From positions 310,096-374,095 of the forward strand of contig NZ_LMSD01000040.1 in assembly GCF_001428045.1 (NCBI RefSeq): a DNA stretch of 64,000 nucleotides, read 5' to 3'. The notes beneath the pieces were generated by a model. That model did no database searches, was not told the DNA's origin, and saw nothing but the letters and a program-made list of their open reading frames with translations. Shown here one piece after another: positions 26,479 to 34,931 of this stretch. The DNA is from Paenibacillus sp. Soil750 (GTDB taxonomy: Bacteria; Bacillota; Bacilli; Paenibacillales; NBRC-103111). The position numbers and the translations under genes were made by a program. Position 1 is the first letter of the stretch. The number at the start of each line of letters is the position of its first letter.

Positions 26479-27495
26479 TTACGCGAGAATCGCTTTCTTC
26501 GCAGACTCTAGCGCTCCAATTACCTTGTCGCACCACACATCGAATTCCGGATCTTCCTTCTGCAGCTCAGGATTAGCCAAAATATGAGCGATCGTCCGTT
26601 TCATCCCTTGATCAAATCGCGTTGTAGCCACGAATTCGGGCACAAGCCGCTTCAACTTCGCGTTGTCGAAAACAACGGAGTTCGCTTTATCCCCAAGTAA
26701 GCCTCCACGGTAGTCCTGTGCACTGCAAGCGTCAAGGAACTCAGACGACACATGCACCGCGTGAAGCTTCACACCTAGCCCATCCGCGATGGCTTCGTAA
26801 ATCTGATTCCACGTCAATGTCTCATCAGAAGTGATATGAACAGATTCCCCAATGGCATGAAGATTGCCCATGAGACCAATGAATCCTTTGGCAAAATCAC
26901 TGTTGTGTGTCATCGTCCATAACGAGGTCCCATCTCCGTGGATGATCACTGGCTTGTTTTCCAGCATACGCTTGGCCACCTGCCAGCTCCCTTTCGTCCC
27001 ATGGACGCCAAGTGGAATTGAGCGCTCATCATACGTATGACTCGGTCTAATAATTGTTATCGGAAAGCCTTGTTCCCTGTACTGCTTCACTAAGTACTCT
27101 TCACAGGCAATTTTATTTCTGGAGTAAGCCCATAAGGGGTTAGATAATGGCGTTCCTTCCGTGATCCGGTAATCAGATAAAGGTGTCTGATATGCGGAAG
27201 CCGAGCTGATGAAGATGAATTGTTTCGTTTTGCCTTGAAAAAGACGGTAATCCCGCTCCAGCTGAGACGGCTCGAACGCGATAAAATCCGCGACAACATC
27301 AAACGATAAGTCCGCGATCAGCTTCGCCACGCGCTCCTCGTCGTTAATGTCCGCCTGCAGGATGCGTGCACCTTCTGGCAAGTCCGCATTGCGCGTGCCT
27401 CGATTCAACAAATATAGCTCACAACCTGCGGCTAGCAGTTGTTTCGTAATCGCCGAGCTGATGGTGCCCGTGCCGCCAATAAATAGTGCCTTCAT
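26479..27495 (-). CDS. Extended SDR / NAD-dependent epimerase-dehydratase
   Basis: 338 residues. NAD(P) motif MKALFIGGTGTISSAITKQL; acidic DINDEERVAKLI; FISSASAYQT and the catalytic pair Y-x-x-x-K in WAYSRNKIACEEYL; substrate-side IIRPSHTYDE and GTSLWTMTHNSDFAKGFIGL. This branch is related to plant CSP41-like and isoflavone-reductase-like epimerases common in Bacilli; the substrate is unknown. GGAGG 7 nt before the ATG. Second gene after an SRPBCC protein, 36 nt apart. Confidence 0.88.
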   Translation of the reverse strand: MKALFIGGTGTISSAITKQLLAAGCELYLLNRGTRNADLPEGARILQADINDEERVAKLIADLSFDVVADFIAFEPSQLERDYRLFQGKTKQFIFISSASAYQTPLSDYRITEGTPLSNPLWAYSRNKIACEEYLVKQYREQGFPITIIRPSHTYDERSIPLGVHGTKGSWQVAKRMLENKPVIIHGDGTSLWTMTHNSDFAKGFIGLMGNLHAIGESVHITSDETLTWNQIYEAIADGLGVKLHAVHVSSEFLDACSAQDYRGGLLGDKANSVVFDNAKLKRLVPEFVATTRFDQGMKRTIAHILANPELQKEDPEFDVWCDKVIGALESAKKAILA

Positions 27496-27531
27496 GATTT
27501 CGCCTCCATTATCCCCATTTTGATGTATGTA

Positions 27532-28023
27532 TTACGCCTGATTCGTCAGAACTGTGTCTGTCAGCTGCTTATACTTCACATACCAGCTATTCCACATATC
27601 CTTACGTGAGGCAATCGTTCTACCCTCTAGCAACGCCTCTATGACATCTAGACACACGTGCCACCCAGCCAAATCTCTTGGCGTGTGCTCCGTTATTTGA
27701 TGTAAGTACTCACTGAACACGAGACGACATCCACCGTGTGGCTCCACATGAAGTTCGAAACGAACACGATCCTCATCCCACGTAAACGCCAACACCTGAT
27801 CTTGGCAAAGCTCCAGAATGTCCATAGGAATGACTGTCCCGTTAGGCATGTTGAACTTTATCACTCCGCCTTCACGGAGCTCGCCCACCTCTAACTCGGG
27901 AAACCACTGCGTGAGCTTGTCATTTTCCGTCAACCATGACCATACTTCCTTCACATCATGCTGCCAATGACGCTCATAACGAGCCAAATATCCACCTTGG
28001 GCGGGTTGCAGAGCAGCTATCAT
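27532..28023 (-). CDS. SRPBCC (AHSA1-type) protein
   Basis: 163 residues with an AHSA1/START fold: YLARYERHWQHDVKEVWSWL for the first strand-helix, TQWFPELEVGELREGG, IKFNMPNGTVIPMDILEL, VFSEYLHQ and the C-terminal helix GWHVCLDVIEALLEG. Unlike the protein at 0.4 kb it has no ArsR partner; it precedes an SDR in an apparent two-gene unit. GGAGG 6 nt upstream. Ligand unknown. Confidence 0.86.
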   Translation of the reverse strand: MIAALQPAQGGYLARYERHWQHDVKEVWSWLTENDKLTQWFPELEVGELREGGVIKFNMPNGTVIPMDILELCQDQVLAFTWDEDRVRFELHVEPHGGCRLVFSEYLHQITEHTPRDLAGWHVCLDVIEALLEGRTIASRKDMWNSWYVKYKQLTDTVLTNQA

Positions 28024-28116
28024 ACGACGCCTCCTCCATTTTGTCCTTTTACAAGTACATCCAATTGTCCTAGCTTCATCTTACCTGTAGGTGCGGGTTT
28101 AAATCAAGAAATAACC

Positions 28117-28142
28117 AAAAAAGCCGAGGTTAGGGCCCCGGC
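28117..28142 (-). terminator. Terminator of the sugar porter gene
   Basis: Reverse strand GCCGGGG/CCTCGGC stem (one G-T pair) followed by TTTTTT. Confidence 0.85.
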
Positions 28143-28158
28143 CTTTCTGTTCATGCTT

Positions 28159-29541
28159 TTATGCTTTTTTCGCGGACCATAGGGACTCGATTTCTTCGAG
28201 TGATCTGCCCTTCGTTTCAGGCACAACTCGCATCGTGAAGACGAACGTCACCAAGGAGAGGATGCCGAAGATCCAGAAGGTTATCGCTGGACCTGCAGAG
28301 CTAAGCAGTGGAGGGAACGTCTGCGAGACCACATAATCTGCGATCCACAGTGCCATCGAAGCGATGGCCGTTGCTTTGCCGCGAATACGATTCGGGAAAA
28401 TTTCGGACATGATCACCCAGACAACAGGCCCTAAGGACACCGCGAAGGAAGCTACGTAAAGTAGGATAAAGACGAGTACAAGATTCCCTGATGTGTGACC
28501 CGTGTGGAAAGCAATGCCAATCACCGCTAAGCAGATCGTCATGGAAGCAGAACCGACCAGCAGCAGCACCTTCCGGCCCACTTTATCAATGAGCCAAATA
28601 GCAAGGATTGTGAAGAGGAAATTGATTAATCCAACTAAAATCGTCTGCGTCAGCGCAGCATTCGTGCCTGTGCCGGTTTGTTTGAAAATCTCTGGCGCAT
28701 AATACATAACGGCGTTGATGCCCGTCACTTGCTGGAGAATGGCCAAACCCACACCGACGATTAATGCAAGCCGCAGCGCTGGGCTGAACAGTTGGCGAAT
28801 GGAGCCATTTTCTTGTTTAAAAGATTCCTTGATCTCCATCACTTCTTTTTTTGCCAGTTCTTCCCCATGAATGCGAAGCAGGATCGGAAGTGACTCCGCT
28901 GCTCTTCCTTGCTTGATTAACCATCTCGGGCTTTCGGGTACGAAGAAAAGTAGAACTAAGAACACTAAGCCAGGAAATGCTCCAAAGCCGAACATCCAAC
29001 GCCAGCCCGTCGCAATATTCCAGGCTTCATCCGAATGATTCGCAATGCTGGTATTGATGAAATAGACGAGGAAAATCCCCGTCACTGTAGCAAATTGATT
29101 CAATGCCACAAGTCGGCCGCGATATTTCGCAGGTGCAATCTCCGCGTTATACAGCGGGCAAAGCGTTGAGGTGATCCCAATGCCGAGTCCGCCAATGATA
29201 CGCGCAATAATATACCCTGTGAACGTATCCGGGATCGCAGATCCAATAGAGCCAATAATGAATAATAGCGCCGCTGCAATGAGCACCTTTTTCCGACCGA
29301 AACGATCACTCAGGACACCAGATGCTGCTGCACCCACGATGCACCCAATAATTAAGCTGGAAACCGCCCAGCCTACCTCCACTTCGCTTAGCGTAAAGCG
29401 TTCTTTCATGAAACCAACTGCTCCCGATACAACAGCCGTATCGAACCCGAACAGAAGCCCGCCGAGCGCAGCAACGATGGACACAAGCGTGACGAATTTT
29501 ATGCTAACTTGTTGACTTGAATTGTCTATATGTGCACTCAT
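28159..29541 (-). CDS. MFS sugar:proton symporter (sugar porter family)
   Basis: 460 residues from the ATG at 29541 (AGAAGGG 9 nt upstream; an in-frame start at 29562 has none). Twelve helices; sugar-porter signatures: GLLFGFDTAVVSGA in helix 1, DRFGRKKVL, RIIGGLGIGITSTLCPLYNAE, PESPRWL, QQVTGINAVMYYAP in helix 7, DKVGRKVLL and PETKGRSLEEIE at the end. Relatives carry xylose, arabinose, glucose or inositol. The upstream binding-protein/kinase/regulator cluster is the likely controller. A TATAAT with a poor -35 lies 76 nt upstream. Confidence 0.92.
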   Translation of the reverse strand: MSAHIDNSSQQVSIKFVTLVSIVAALGGLLFGFDTAVVSGAVGFMKERFTLSEVEVGWAVSSLIIGCIVGAAASGVLSDRFGRKKVLIAAALLFIIGSIGSAIPDTFTGYIIARIIGGLGIGITSTLCPLYNAEIAPAKYRGRLVALNQFATVTGIFLVYFINTSIANHSDEAWNIATGWRWMFGFGAFPGLVFLVLLFFVPESPRWLIKQGRAAESLPILLRIHGEELAKKEVMEIKESFKQENGSIRQLFSPALRLALIVGVGLAILQQVTGINAVMYYAPEIFKQTGTGTNAALTQTILVGLINFLFTILAIWLIDKVGRKVLLLVGSASMTICLAVIGIAFHTGHTSGNLVLVFILLYVASFAVSLGPVVWVIMSEIFPNRIRGKATAIASMALWIADYVVSQTFPPLLSSAGPAITFWIFGILSLVTFVFTMRVVPETKGRSLEEIESLWSAKKA

Positions 29542-29589
29542 AATGATGGTCCCTTCTGACATCTACCGCATCTTCATGCGAGTCTTTAA

Positions 29590-29622
29590 TCTTACATTTT
29601 GTATGAAGCGAGACTCATTATA
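29590..29622 (-). promoter_or_regulatory. Putative activator-dependent promoter of the sugar porter
   Basis: TATAAT on the reverse strand (29617-29622) without a recognisable -35, as expected for a promoter needing an AraC-type activator. The transcribed leader holds two related 13-mers, AGTCTCGCTTCAT and AGACTCGCATGAA, whose parts can also pair (GAGTCT with AGACTC, TTCAT with ATGAA). Confidence 0.5.
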
Positions 29623-29751
29623 GCATGGGTAATATGACAGCTGGGGAACCTTTCCCTGCACTTATTTGTGGTATACCAGCATAAAAATATTCCGTCTCAG
29701 ACTCACGCCTCTTCTCAGCCTCCGGCTAGCACAATCTTGTCCCGAAATAGC

Positions 29752-29783
29752 AAAATAGTCCTTGCGCCAGCATGGACTATTTT
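29752..29783 (-). terminator. Terminator of the three-component sensor operon
   Basis: Perfect 10-bp stem AAAATAGTCC (29752-29761) / GGACTATTTT (29774-29783), loop 12 nt. The stem supplies its own TTTT on either strand. Confidence 0.8.
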
Positions 29784-29786
29784 CCC

Positions 29787-31154
29787 TTATTGCCCCGTAC
29801 GGTATTCCGTCGGGGTAACACCTGTTACCTTTTTGAACACACGGCTGAAGTAATTCGGATCTTTATATCCGACCAAATAGCAGACTTCCTTCAGGCTAAG
29901 CTGACCCTCGCTAATGAGCTCCTTGGCCCTCTCAATGCGCAGTCGTGTCACATAGTCGATGAAAGTTTCTCCGGTTTGCTGTTTGAACACTTTGCTGAAA
30001 TAATGGGGATTCAAGTGAACAAGCTCCGCAACATCCTCAAGTGAAATATCTTCCTGAAGCTTCTCGTGTATGTAAGTCAGTGCACGATCCAGTACCGTCC
30101 ACGTCTGGTGCTCACGCTCCTCGCGGATTCGCCTAATGGCTAACTCCACGTAAGTACGCTCCGACAAATTGTCGGCGGCACGCGATTCGACCAGGCTTCG
30201 CTGCCCTTCTGTGGGGAGCTCTTTCAGTTCCTCGAAGGACCGCAGGTTGCCCCACTTTTTATCATACGTCGCAGCAAATACCGCTTCAAAGTAGGAAGTT
30301 CGAATCCCCTCCATCTCATATCGAATCGAACCAATGCCTATATTCACGTCAATGCCGCGTATCTGCCGCAGGTGTTCTATGAGCTTCTCACCTAAGGAAG
30401 CAGCTTCTTCCCGCAAAACCTCGGTATTCAGCTGCGCACGATCAACTAGAAAGATGGCCATATGCCAATGAACCATCGAGCTGACCACACATCCGACACG
30501 ATTCTTGAGATAACCTTTCGTGAAGGTTTTGACAGTTTCGTAGATTTTCTTCTTATTGGTGCCTGCTTCCTTATCAGATATAGGCCCAAGCTCTGGCAGG
30601 GCAAGCACAAGCCCGCATCCCTGATCGGTGGATATCTCCAGTATTTCCGCCAAATACCCGGCATCCGTTTCATTCACAGGATCGGACATAATGACCAGCG
30701 CCATTTCCGTTTCGGCCAACGGAAGCAGTTGAAAATAGTTATCCCGCATCGCGAGTTCTCCCTCCCGCTTCCGCCCTTCTTGCTCAATTTCGGCAACTAG
30801 GCGCTGTAGGAGCTCAACGATCTGATCCCGTTTGGCTGGTTTGACTAGATAGTCCTTAACCCCTAAGGAAAGAGCCTCTCTCGCATACTCAAATTGCTCG
30901 TAGGCGGTCACTAGCACCATTTTCGTCTGAGGATGTCGCGCTTTGATTTCCCTTAGTGCTTCTAAGCCCTGAATACCTGGCATACGGATATCCATTAGGA
31001 TGATGTGGGGACGGTGCTCGTCCGCTTTTTGAATCGCAGTGCGGCCATTCTCCGCATGAATGACCTCGAATGTATTCGGCATCATCCGCCCGACGATCCA
31101 TTCGATGCCTTCTCTCTCTAACGCTTCATCATCGGCGATCAGTAAGCGATACAT
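29787..31154 (-). CDS. YesN-type response regulator (REC + AraC HTH)
   Basis: 455 residues from the ATG at 31154; the reading frame extends further upstream but within the kinase gene. REC domain 1-125 with phosphoacceptor D55 in ILMDIRMPG and K in DYLVKPAKR; a poorly conserved middle region (about 150-340); AraC/XylS double HTH at about 350-455 (EDVAELVHLNPHYFSKVFKQ and VCYLVGYKDPNYFSRVFKKV). Overlaps the kinase 3' end by 26 bp. Likely activates the downstream sugar porter. Confidence 0.92.
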   Translation of the reverse strand: MYRLLIADDEALEREGIEWIVGRMMPNTFEVIHAENGRTAIQKADEHRPHIILMDIRMPGIQGLEALREIKARHPQTKMVLVTAYEQFEYAREALSLGVKDYLVKPAKRDQIVELLQRLVAEIEQEGRKREGELAMRDNYFQLLPLAETEMALVIMSDPVNETDAGYLAEILEISTDQGCGLVLALPELGPISDKEAGTNKKKIYETVKTFTKGYLKNRVGCVVSSMVHWHMAIFLVDRAQLNTEVLREEAASLGEKLIEHLRQIRGIDVNIGIGSIRYEMEGIRTSYFEAVFAATYDKKWGNLRSFEELKELPTEGQRSLVESRAADNLSERTYVELAIRRIREEREHQTWTVLDRALTYIHEKLQEDISLEDVAELVHLNPHYFSKVFKQQTGETFIDYVTRLRIERAKELISEGQLSLKEVCYLVGYKDPNYFSRVFKKVTGVTPTEYRTGQ

Positions 31155-32589
31155 CTCCAACTTCCTCTCCTTCGGCAGGCAGCCGCAGGACGACCTTCGT
31201 CCCTCGGCCAGGATCACTTTCAATGTGCACGAGATCCTTTTTGCCATAAAATAAAGCTAATCGCTTGAACACATTTCGTGTTCCTAAACCTGTGGACTGG
31301 CCGTTAGGGTGGGCAACCTGCGGTTCCCCGTCCACATCAAGCAGAGCTGCACGGATCTCCTCGCTCATCCCCACCCCATTATCCGATATTGCGACTAGCG
31401 TTTCGCCGCTCCCTTGTGTAATCTTAAGCTGAATGACGGCTCCTTCTTCCATTCCCTCGATGCCGTGTACGAACACATTCTCAAGTAACGGCTGCAGCGT
31501 AAGCATCGGTACAGGAACGTCCAGGCCGCCCTCATCAATCTCCAGCACAAACTGTATGCGATTACGGAACCTTGCTTGCTGGATGGTGAAATATTGCTTG
31601 GCGTGCTCCACCTCATCTCTAAGCCTCACAGGTCGATCTAGCTTTCGTAAATTATATCGGAGTAGATTCGACATGGTGACCGTCAAATCGCTCGTTTGCT
31701 CAGCGCCCTCCAACAGGGCAAGCTTGGACAACACATTCAAGGAATTGAAGAGAAAGTGCGGGTTCATTTGATTTTGCAACACCTCGAGCTCCATTTCTTT
31801 CAACTGCTTGTCTTTCTCCAATCCTTCCGTTTCCTTCACAATAAGCGCTTTGAGATTATCTTGCATATGTCCAAAAGCTCGCGCTAACACACCAAACTCA
31901 TGCTCTGCAGGCAAGTGAGGAATGGGTGCATGCAGATCACCGTTCGACATTTGCTGTGCCGCGTGTGCTAGCTGTCTGATTGGGCGCGAGATACCGAGTG
32001 AAATGCGATAGGCCAGCACGATACTGATCAAGGTAGTCAGGATGAAAATAACAACCCCCCACTGATTCATCCCCTCCGTTTGGATCAAAATTTGCCGATA
32101 GAGTGGCTGATAGTAGCTCAACTCCAAATCAATCAACTGGTAGCCTTCCAGTTGTATGAATGTCGCTGTCCGTTCTGCTTCTTCATAAAAGGCTGTATAC
32201 GCTAGCGGATCTGGACTGCTGGCTGCTTGGATCACGCCTGCTTCTTGTGTCATGAAGGTATCGACCATATGGGTATAGCTGCGGAACGTGAGGTCGGTCG
32301 CTGGAATCGTGTTTTGTGAAGCTAATTTCTGCTGCAATACCTCCAACGCTTCCTTCTGGCGTAAAAAGGCCAACCGGCTGTCCTCGCTTCGGTCCACGAT
32401 GTAGCCGTTCATAGCACGAAGATTGTCCTGCGTTTGCCCGGCAATTTGCTTGTACAATAATACCCGATTGAGCATAACATTATAGCTTTCTTGTACGGAT
32501 CTGCCACTATGAAAGATGAAATAAGCCACGGCGTTATTCAAAATAAACAGCGCAGGCAGCACTATAAACAGCATGCGACGTATGTTCAC
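31129..32589 (-). CDS. YesM/LytS-type sensor histidine kinase
   Basis: 486 residues. Membrane helix 8-25, extracytoplasmic domain about 27-172 that is mostly helical (AGQTQDNLRAMNGYIVD, REKEAL-type repeats), second helix WGVVIFILTTLISIVLAY, HAMP (about 200-252), His_kinase domain with H278 in NQMNPHFLFNSLNVLSKL, and HATPase with DNGVGM and GLGTRNVFKRL. GTG start overlaps the upstream gene by 4 bp (GTGA). Forms one unit with the binding protein and the regulator. Confidence 0.92.
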   Translation of the reverse strand: MNIRRMLFIVLPALFILNNAVAYFIFHSGRSVQESYNVMLNRVLLYKQIAGQTQDNLRAMNGYIVDRSEDSRLAFLRQKEALEVLQQKLASQNTIPATDLTFRSYTHMVDTFMTQEAGVIQAASSPDPLAYTAFYEEAERTATFIQLEGYQLIDLELSYYQPLYRQILIQTEGMNQWGVVIFILTTLISIVLAYRISLGISRPIRQLAHAAQQMSNGDLHAPIPHLPAEHEFGVLARAFGHMQDNLKALIVKETEGLEKDKQLKEMELEVLQNQMNPHFLFNSLNVLSKLALLEGAEQTSDLTVTMSNLLRYNLRKLDRPVRLRDEVEHAKQYFTIQQARFRNRIQFVLEIDEGGLDVPVPMLTLQPLLENVFVHGIEGMEEGAVIQLKITQGSGETLVAISDNGVGMSEEIRAALLDVDGEPQVAHPNGQSTGLGTRNVFKRLALFYGKKDLVHIESDPGRGTKVVLRLPAEGEEVGDVSLTDRR

Positions 32590-33572
32590 GGGGAACTCAC
32601 AGGCGTTAGCGTCGTCGCATCGAGAATGTAGGTGCCTATTACATGTTGTTGCGGTAAAGCCGCCCCTTTGAAATACGAATCTAATAGCTGTACAGATACC
32701 GCACCTATTTCGTAAGGTTGCTGCACAATGGAAGCCTTGATGGTTCCTTCGCGGATCCCCTGCCTTGTCGCTGCGATATCATCGAAGCCGAACACGAGCG
32801 TGCCATCCCGATGCGCAGCTTTCACCCCTTCCACAATGCCTGCGGCATCTAAGGAGCTGAAGCCCACCATCGTCTGGATGGCGGGATATTGTTTGAGCAT
32901 CGCCTCTGTATGCTTCGCGGCCTGAATGCGGGATATATTCGATGCGCGGATATCTATAATTTCAAAATAGGGCATATTCGCAATAGCAGCACGGAATCCC
33001 TCTAAACGCTGCTGCTGATTCTCCGCCTGCTCACTTCCGATAATAACGCCGATTCGCCCCTTGCCGATTGCTGCCCCTGCTACAAGCTCCCCCATCCGTC
33101 TGCCCGCTTCCCGATTATCCGTGCCCACATAAGTCAATCTTCGGCTGTCCGGTTCATCCGCATCTAATGTAATCACAGGAATGCCTTGATCGATCGCTTT
33201 GCTGATCAACATGTCATACTGCGGCTCCTTAATCCCTTGCACAAGAAGGGCATCCGGTTTCGCTGCAATCGACTTCTCCAACAGGCTCGTTTGCTCAGTT
33301 GGATTGATACGGATTGGACCCAAGTAATCAATCTTCATACCACGGCTTGCTGCGGCTTCACTCGCGCCCTTCTCGACCGTTCGCCAGAATGGGTTGTCCA
33401 GCTCTTGGGCGATGAGCACAATGTGTTTGAACGGCTGCTGAGCCTCGCTACGCGGCTCCATCTGTCCCACGAGCTGGCCAATATGCGCGGTGGATAGGAG
33501 AAATTGAAGCATCACATAGCAAAAAACGAGAAATAAGCCCAGCAGACCGAGCGTCCAGCTTCTATTTCGCAT
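32586..33572 (-). CDS. Membrane-anchored sugar-binding protein (RbsB/XylF-like sensor)
   Basis: 328 residues. An N-terminal helix WTLGLLGLFLVFCYVMLQFLL without lipobox or signal cleavage site suggests a membrane anchor. Residues about 48-320 form a type I periplasmic binding fold: KHIVLIAQELDNPFWRTVEKG, DALLVQGIKEPQYD, GIPVITLDADEPDS, YVGTDNREAGRRMGELV, GVIIGSEQAENQQQRLEGF, GFDDIAATRQGI. Such folds bind pentoses or hexoses. No permease or sugar ATPase is adjacent; it is translationally linked to the kinase, so it probably senses rather than transports. AGGAGG 7 nt upstream. Confidence 0.9.
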   Translation of the reverse strand: MRNRSWTLGLLGLFLVFCYVMLQFLLSTAHIGQLVGQMEPRSEAQQPFKHIVLIAQELDNPFWRTVEKGASEAAASRGMKIDYLGPIRINPTEQTSLLEKSIAAKPDALLVQGIKEPQYDMLISKAIDQGIPVITLDADEPDSRRLTYVGTDNREAGRRMGELVAGAAIGKGRIGVIIGSEQAENQQQRLEGFRAAIANMPYFEIIDIRASNISRIQAAKHTEAMLKQYPAIQTMVGFSSLDAAGIVEGVKAAHRDGTLVFGFDDIAATRQGIREGTIKASIVQQPYEIGAVSVQLLDSYFKGAALPQQHVIGTYILDATTLTPVSSP

Positions 33573-33773
33573 GGTGGCACCTCCTAATCAGCGCATTCGT
33601 CCGCTAGGGGACGCTTTTTGTTTAGTATGAACCCGGTGAGGGTTGCACATGCAGGGTTTGCCATAAGGAGGAACATTTAGGGGCTGGCTTGTGAAAGACG
33701 GAGCATGGTCGTGAATTTGGATGAGGAAACGAGAATGTGAGCGTGGATTTAGCTATGAGCAGCTAGTTGCTGA

Positions 33774-33959
33774 TTAGCGGGAAAAATTCCATCTATTTTC
33801 ACCAATATAACCTTGAATGGATGATTAGATGGATTTCATACAGGTAATTCCCCTATATCCGGCTCAATGGAGCATATATGCTCGAATTAGCTGTAGGTTT
33901 TCCAGTTAATCGGAGGAATGGGCTGAAATCAGCGGAAATAGCTGTATGTTTTCCAGTAA
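33774..33959. repeat. Four-box intergenic element, copy 5
   Basis: Boxes start at 33774, 33825, 33886 and 33937 (51, 61, 51 exactly). Boxes 3 and 4 are reverse (AGCTGTA...CCAGT), boxes 1-2 are degenerate forward or hybrid. It lies between divergent operons. The remaining 33573-34184 sequence holds no gene and no clear promoter. Confidence 0.8.
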
Positions 33960-34184
33960 GTTGAGACGGTGGTGCTTTTGAAGAGTCTTCAGTAAGTCCT
34001 TGGCGGAATCGACAGCGGACCCCAGAGAGTCCCACGTGGGTACTCAGAATGTCCTTAAAGTCCTCAGAAAACCCCCGCCCCTCCTACTCCCCTGCACATC
34101 GAAAGACTTTCGTAAGGTTTAGGAAAGAGTCATGCATGATGTGTCTAGTAAGATAAGTGTATGAAACTTATTGGAGGTACACAT

Positions 34185-34931
34185 ATGAACCGTTTGAGCA
34201 TTCAACCCGTTGTCGAAGTACGCAATCTGACGAAGCGGATTCGACATAAGAACATCGTGGATCAGATTAGTTTTGAGCTTTTTCCGGGCGAGGTATTCGG
34301 CTTTCTCGGGCCCAATGGTGCTGGCAAAACGACAACCATCCGCATGATGGTCGGCCTCATCGGCATGAGCGACGGTGATGTCGCAATCAGCGGACACAGC
34401 ATTCGCACTAGCTTCCGGGAAGCGATTCGACACGTTGGCGCCATTATCGAGAATCCAGAGCTCTACAAGCATCTCACCGGGATGCAAAATCTGAAGCAAT
34501 TCGCTCGCATGGTGGGGAATATCCCCCAGAGCCGCATCGACCAGATCGTGCAGCTAGTCGGGTTGTCAGCCCGCATTCACGATAAAGTGAAGACGTACTC
34601 GCTCGGCATGCGCCAACGGCTAGGCATCGCCCAGGCCCTGCTCCATAAGCCCGCCGTGCTCATCCTCGATGAGCCGACCAACGGTCTTGACCCGGCAGGC
34701 ATCCGCGAAATGCGCCAGCTCGTCCGTAAGTTAGCCGCTGAAGAAGGCATCGCGGTGATGGTCTCCTCTCATCTGCTCGCCGAAATGGAGCAAATGTGCG
34801 ACCGCTTCGGCGTCGTAATCGAAGGGCGTTTGCGAACGACCTTCGCACTTACAGACTTTCAGACGCAGACGAACACACAAACACTCGAAGAGAAATATAT
34901 CGAGCTCACGGAGGTTGCCAACTATGCTTAA
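34185..34931 (+). CDS. ABC transporter ATPase (BcrA/NatA type)
   Basis: 248 residues from the ATG at 34185, GGAGG 7 nt upstream (an in-frame ATG at 34161 has none). Walker A GFLGPNGAGKTTTIRMM, GAIIENPELYKHLTGMQNL (the BcrA-type Q-loop region), signature YSLGMRQRLGIAQALL, Walker B VLILDEPTNGLDPAGIREM, H-loop VSSHLLAEMEQ. BcrA-type pairs export or exclude peptide antibiotics. Its closest relative in the window is the ATPase at 51974-52906; both overlap the following permease by 8 bp. Confidence 0.92.
   Translation: MNRLSIQPVVEVRNLTKRIRHKNIVDQISFELFPGEVFGFLGPNGAGKTTTIRMMVGLIGMSDGDVAISGHSIRTSFREAIRHVGAIIENPELYKHLTGMQNLKQFARMVGNIPQSRIDQIVQLVGLSARIHDKVKTYSLGMRQRLGIAQALLHKPAVLILDEPTNGLDPAGIREMRQLVRKLAAEEGIAVMVSSHLLAEMEQMCDRFGVVIEGRLRTTFALTDFQTQTNTQTLEEKYIELTEVANYA

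Noticed and set aside
29600-29620. cre box near the sugar porter promoter
   Set aside because: ATGAAGCGAGACTCAT lacks one base of the cre core.
32586-33572. Binding protein of an ABC sugar importer
   Set aside because: No lipobox, no ATPase or permease partner, and it is translationally coupled to a kinase.
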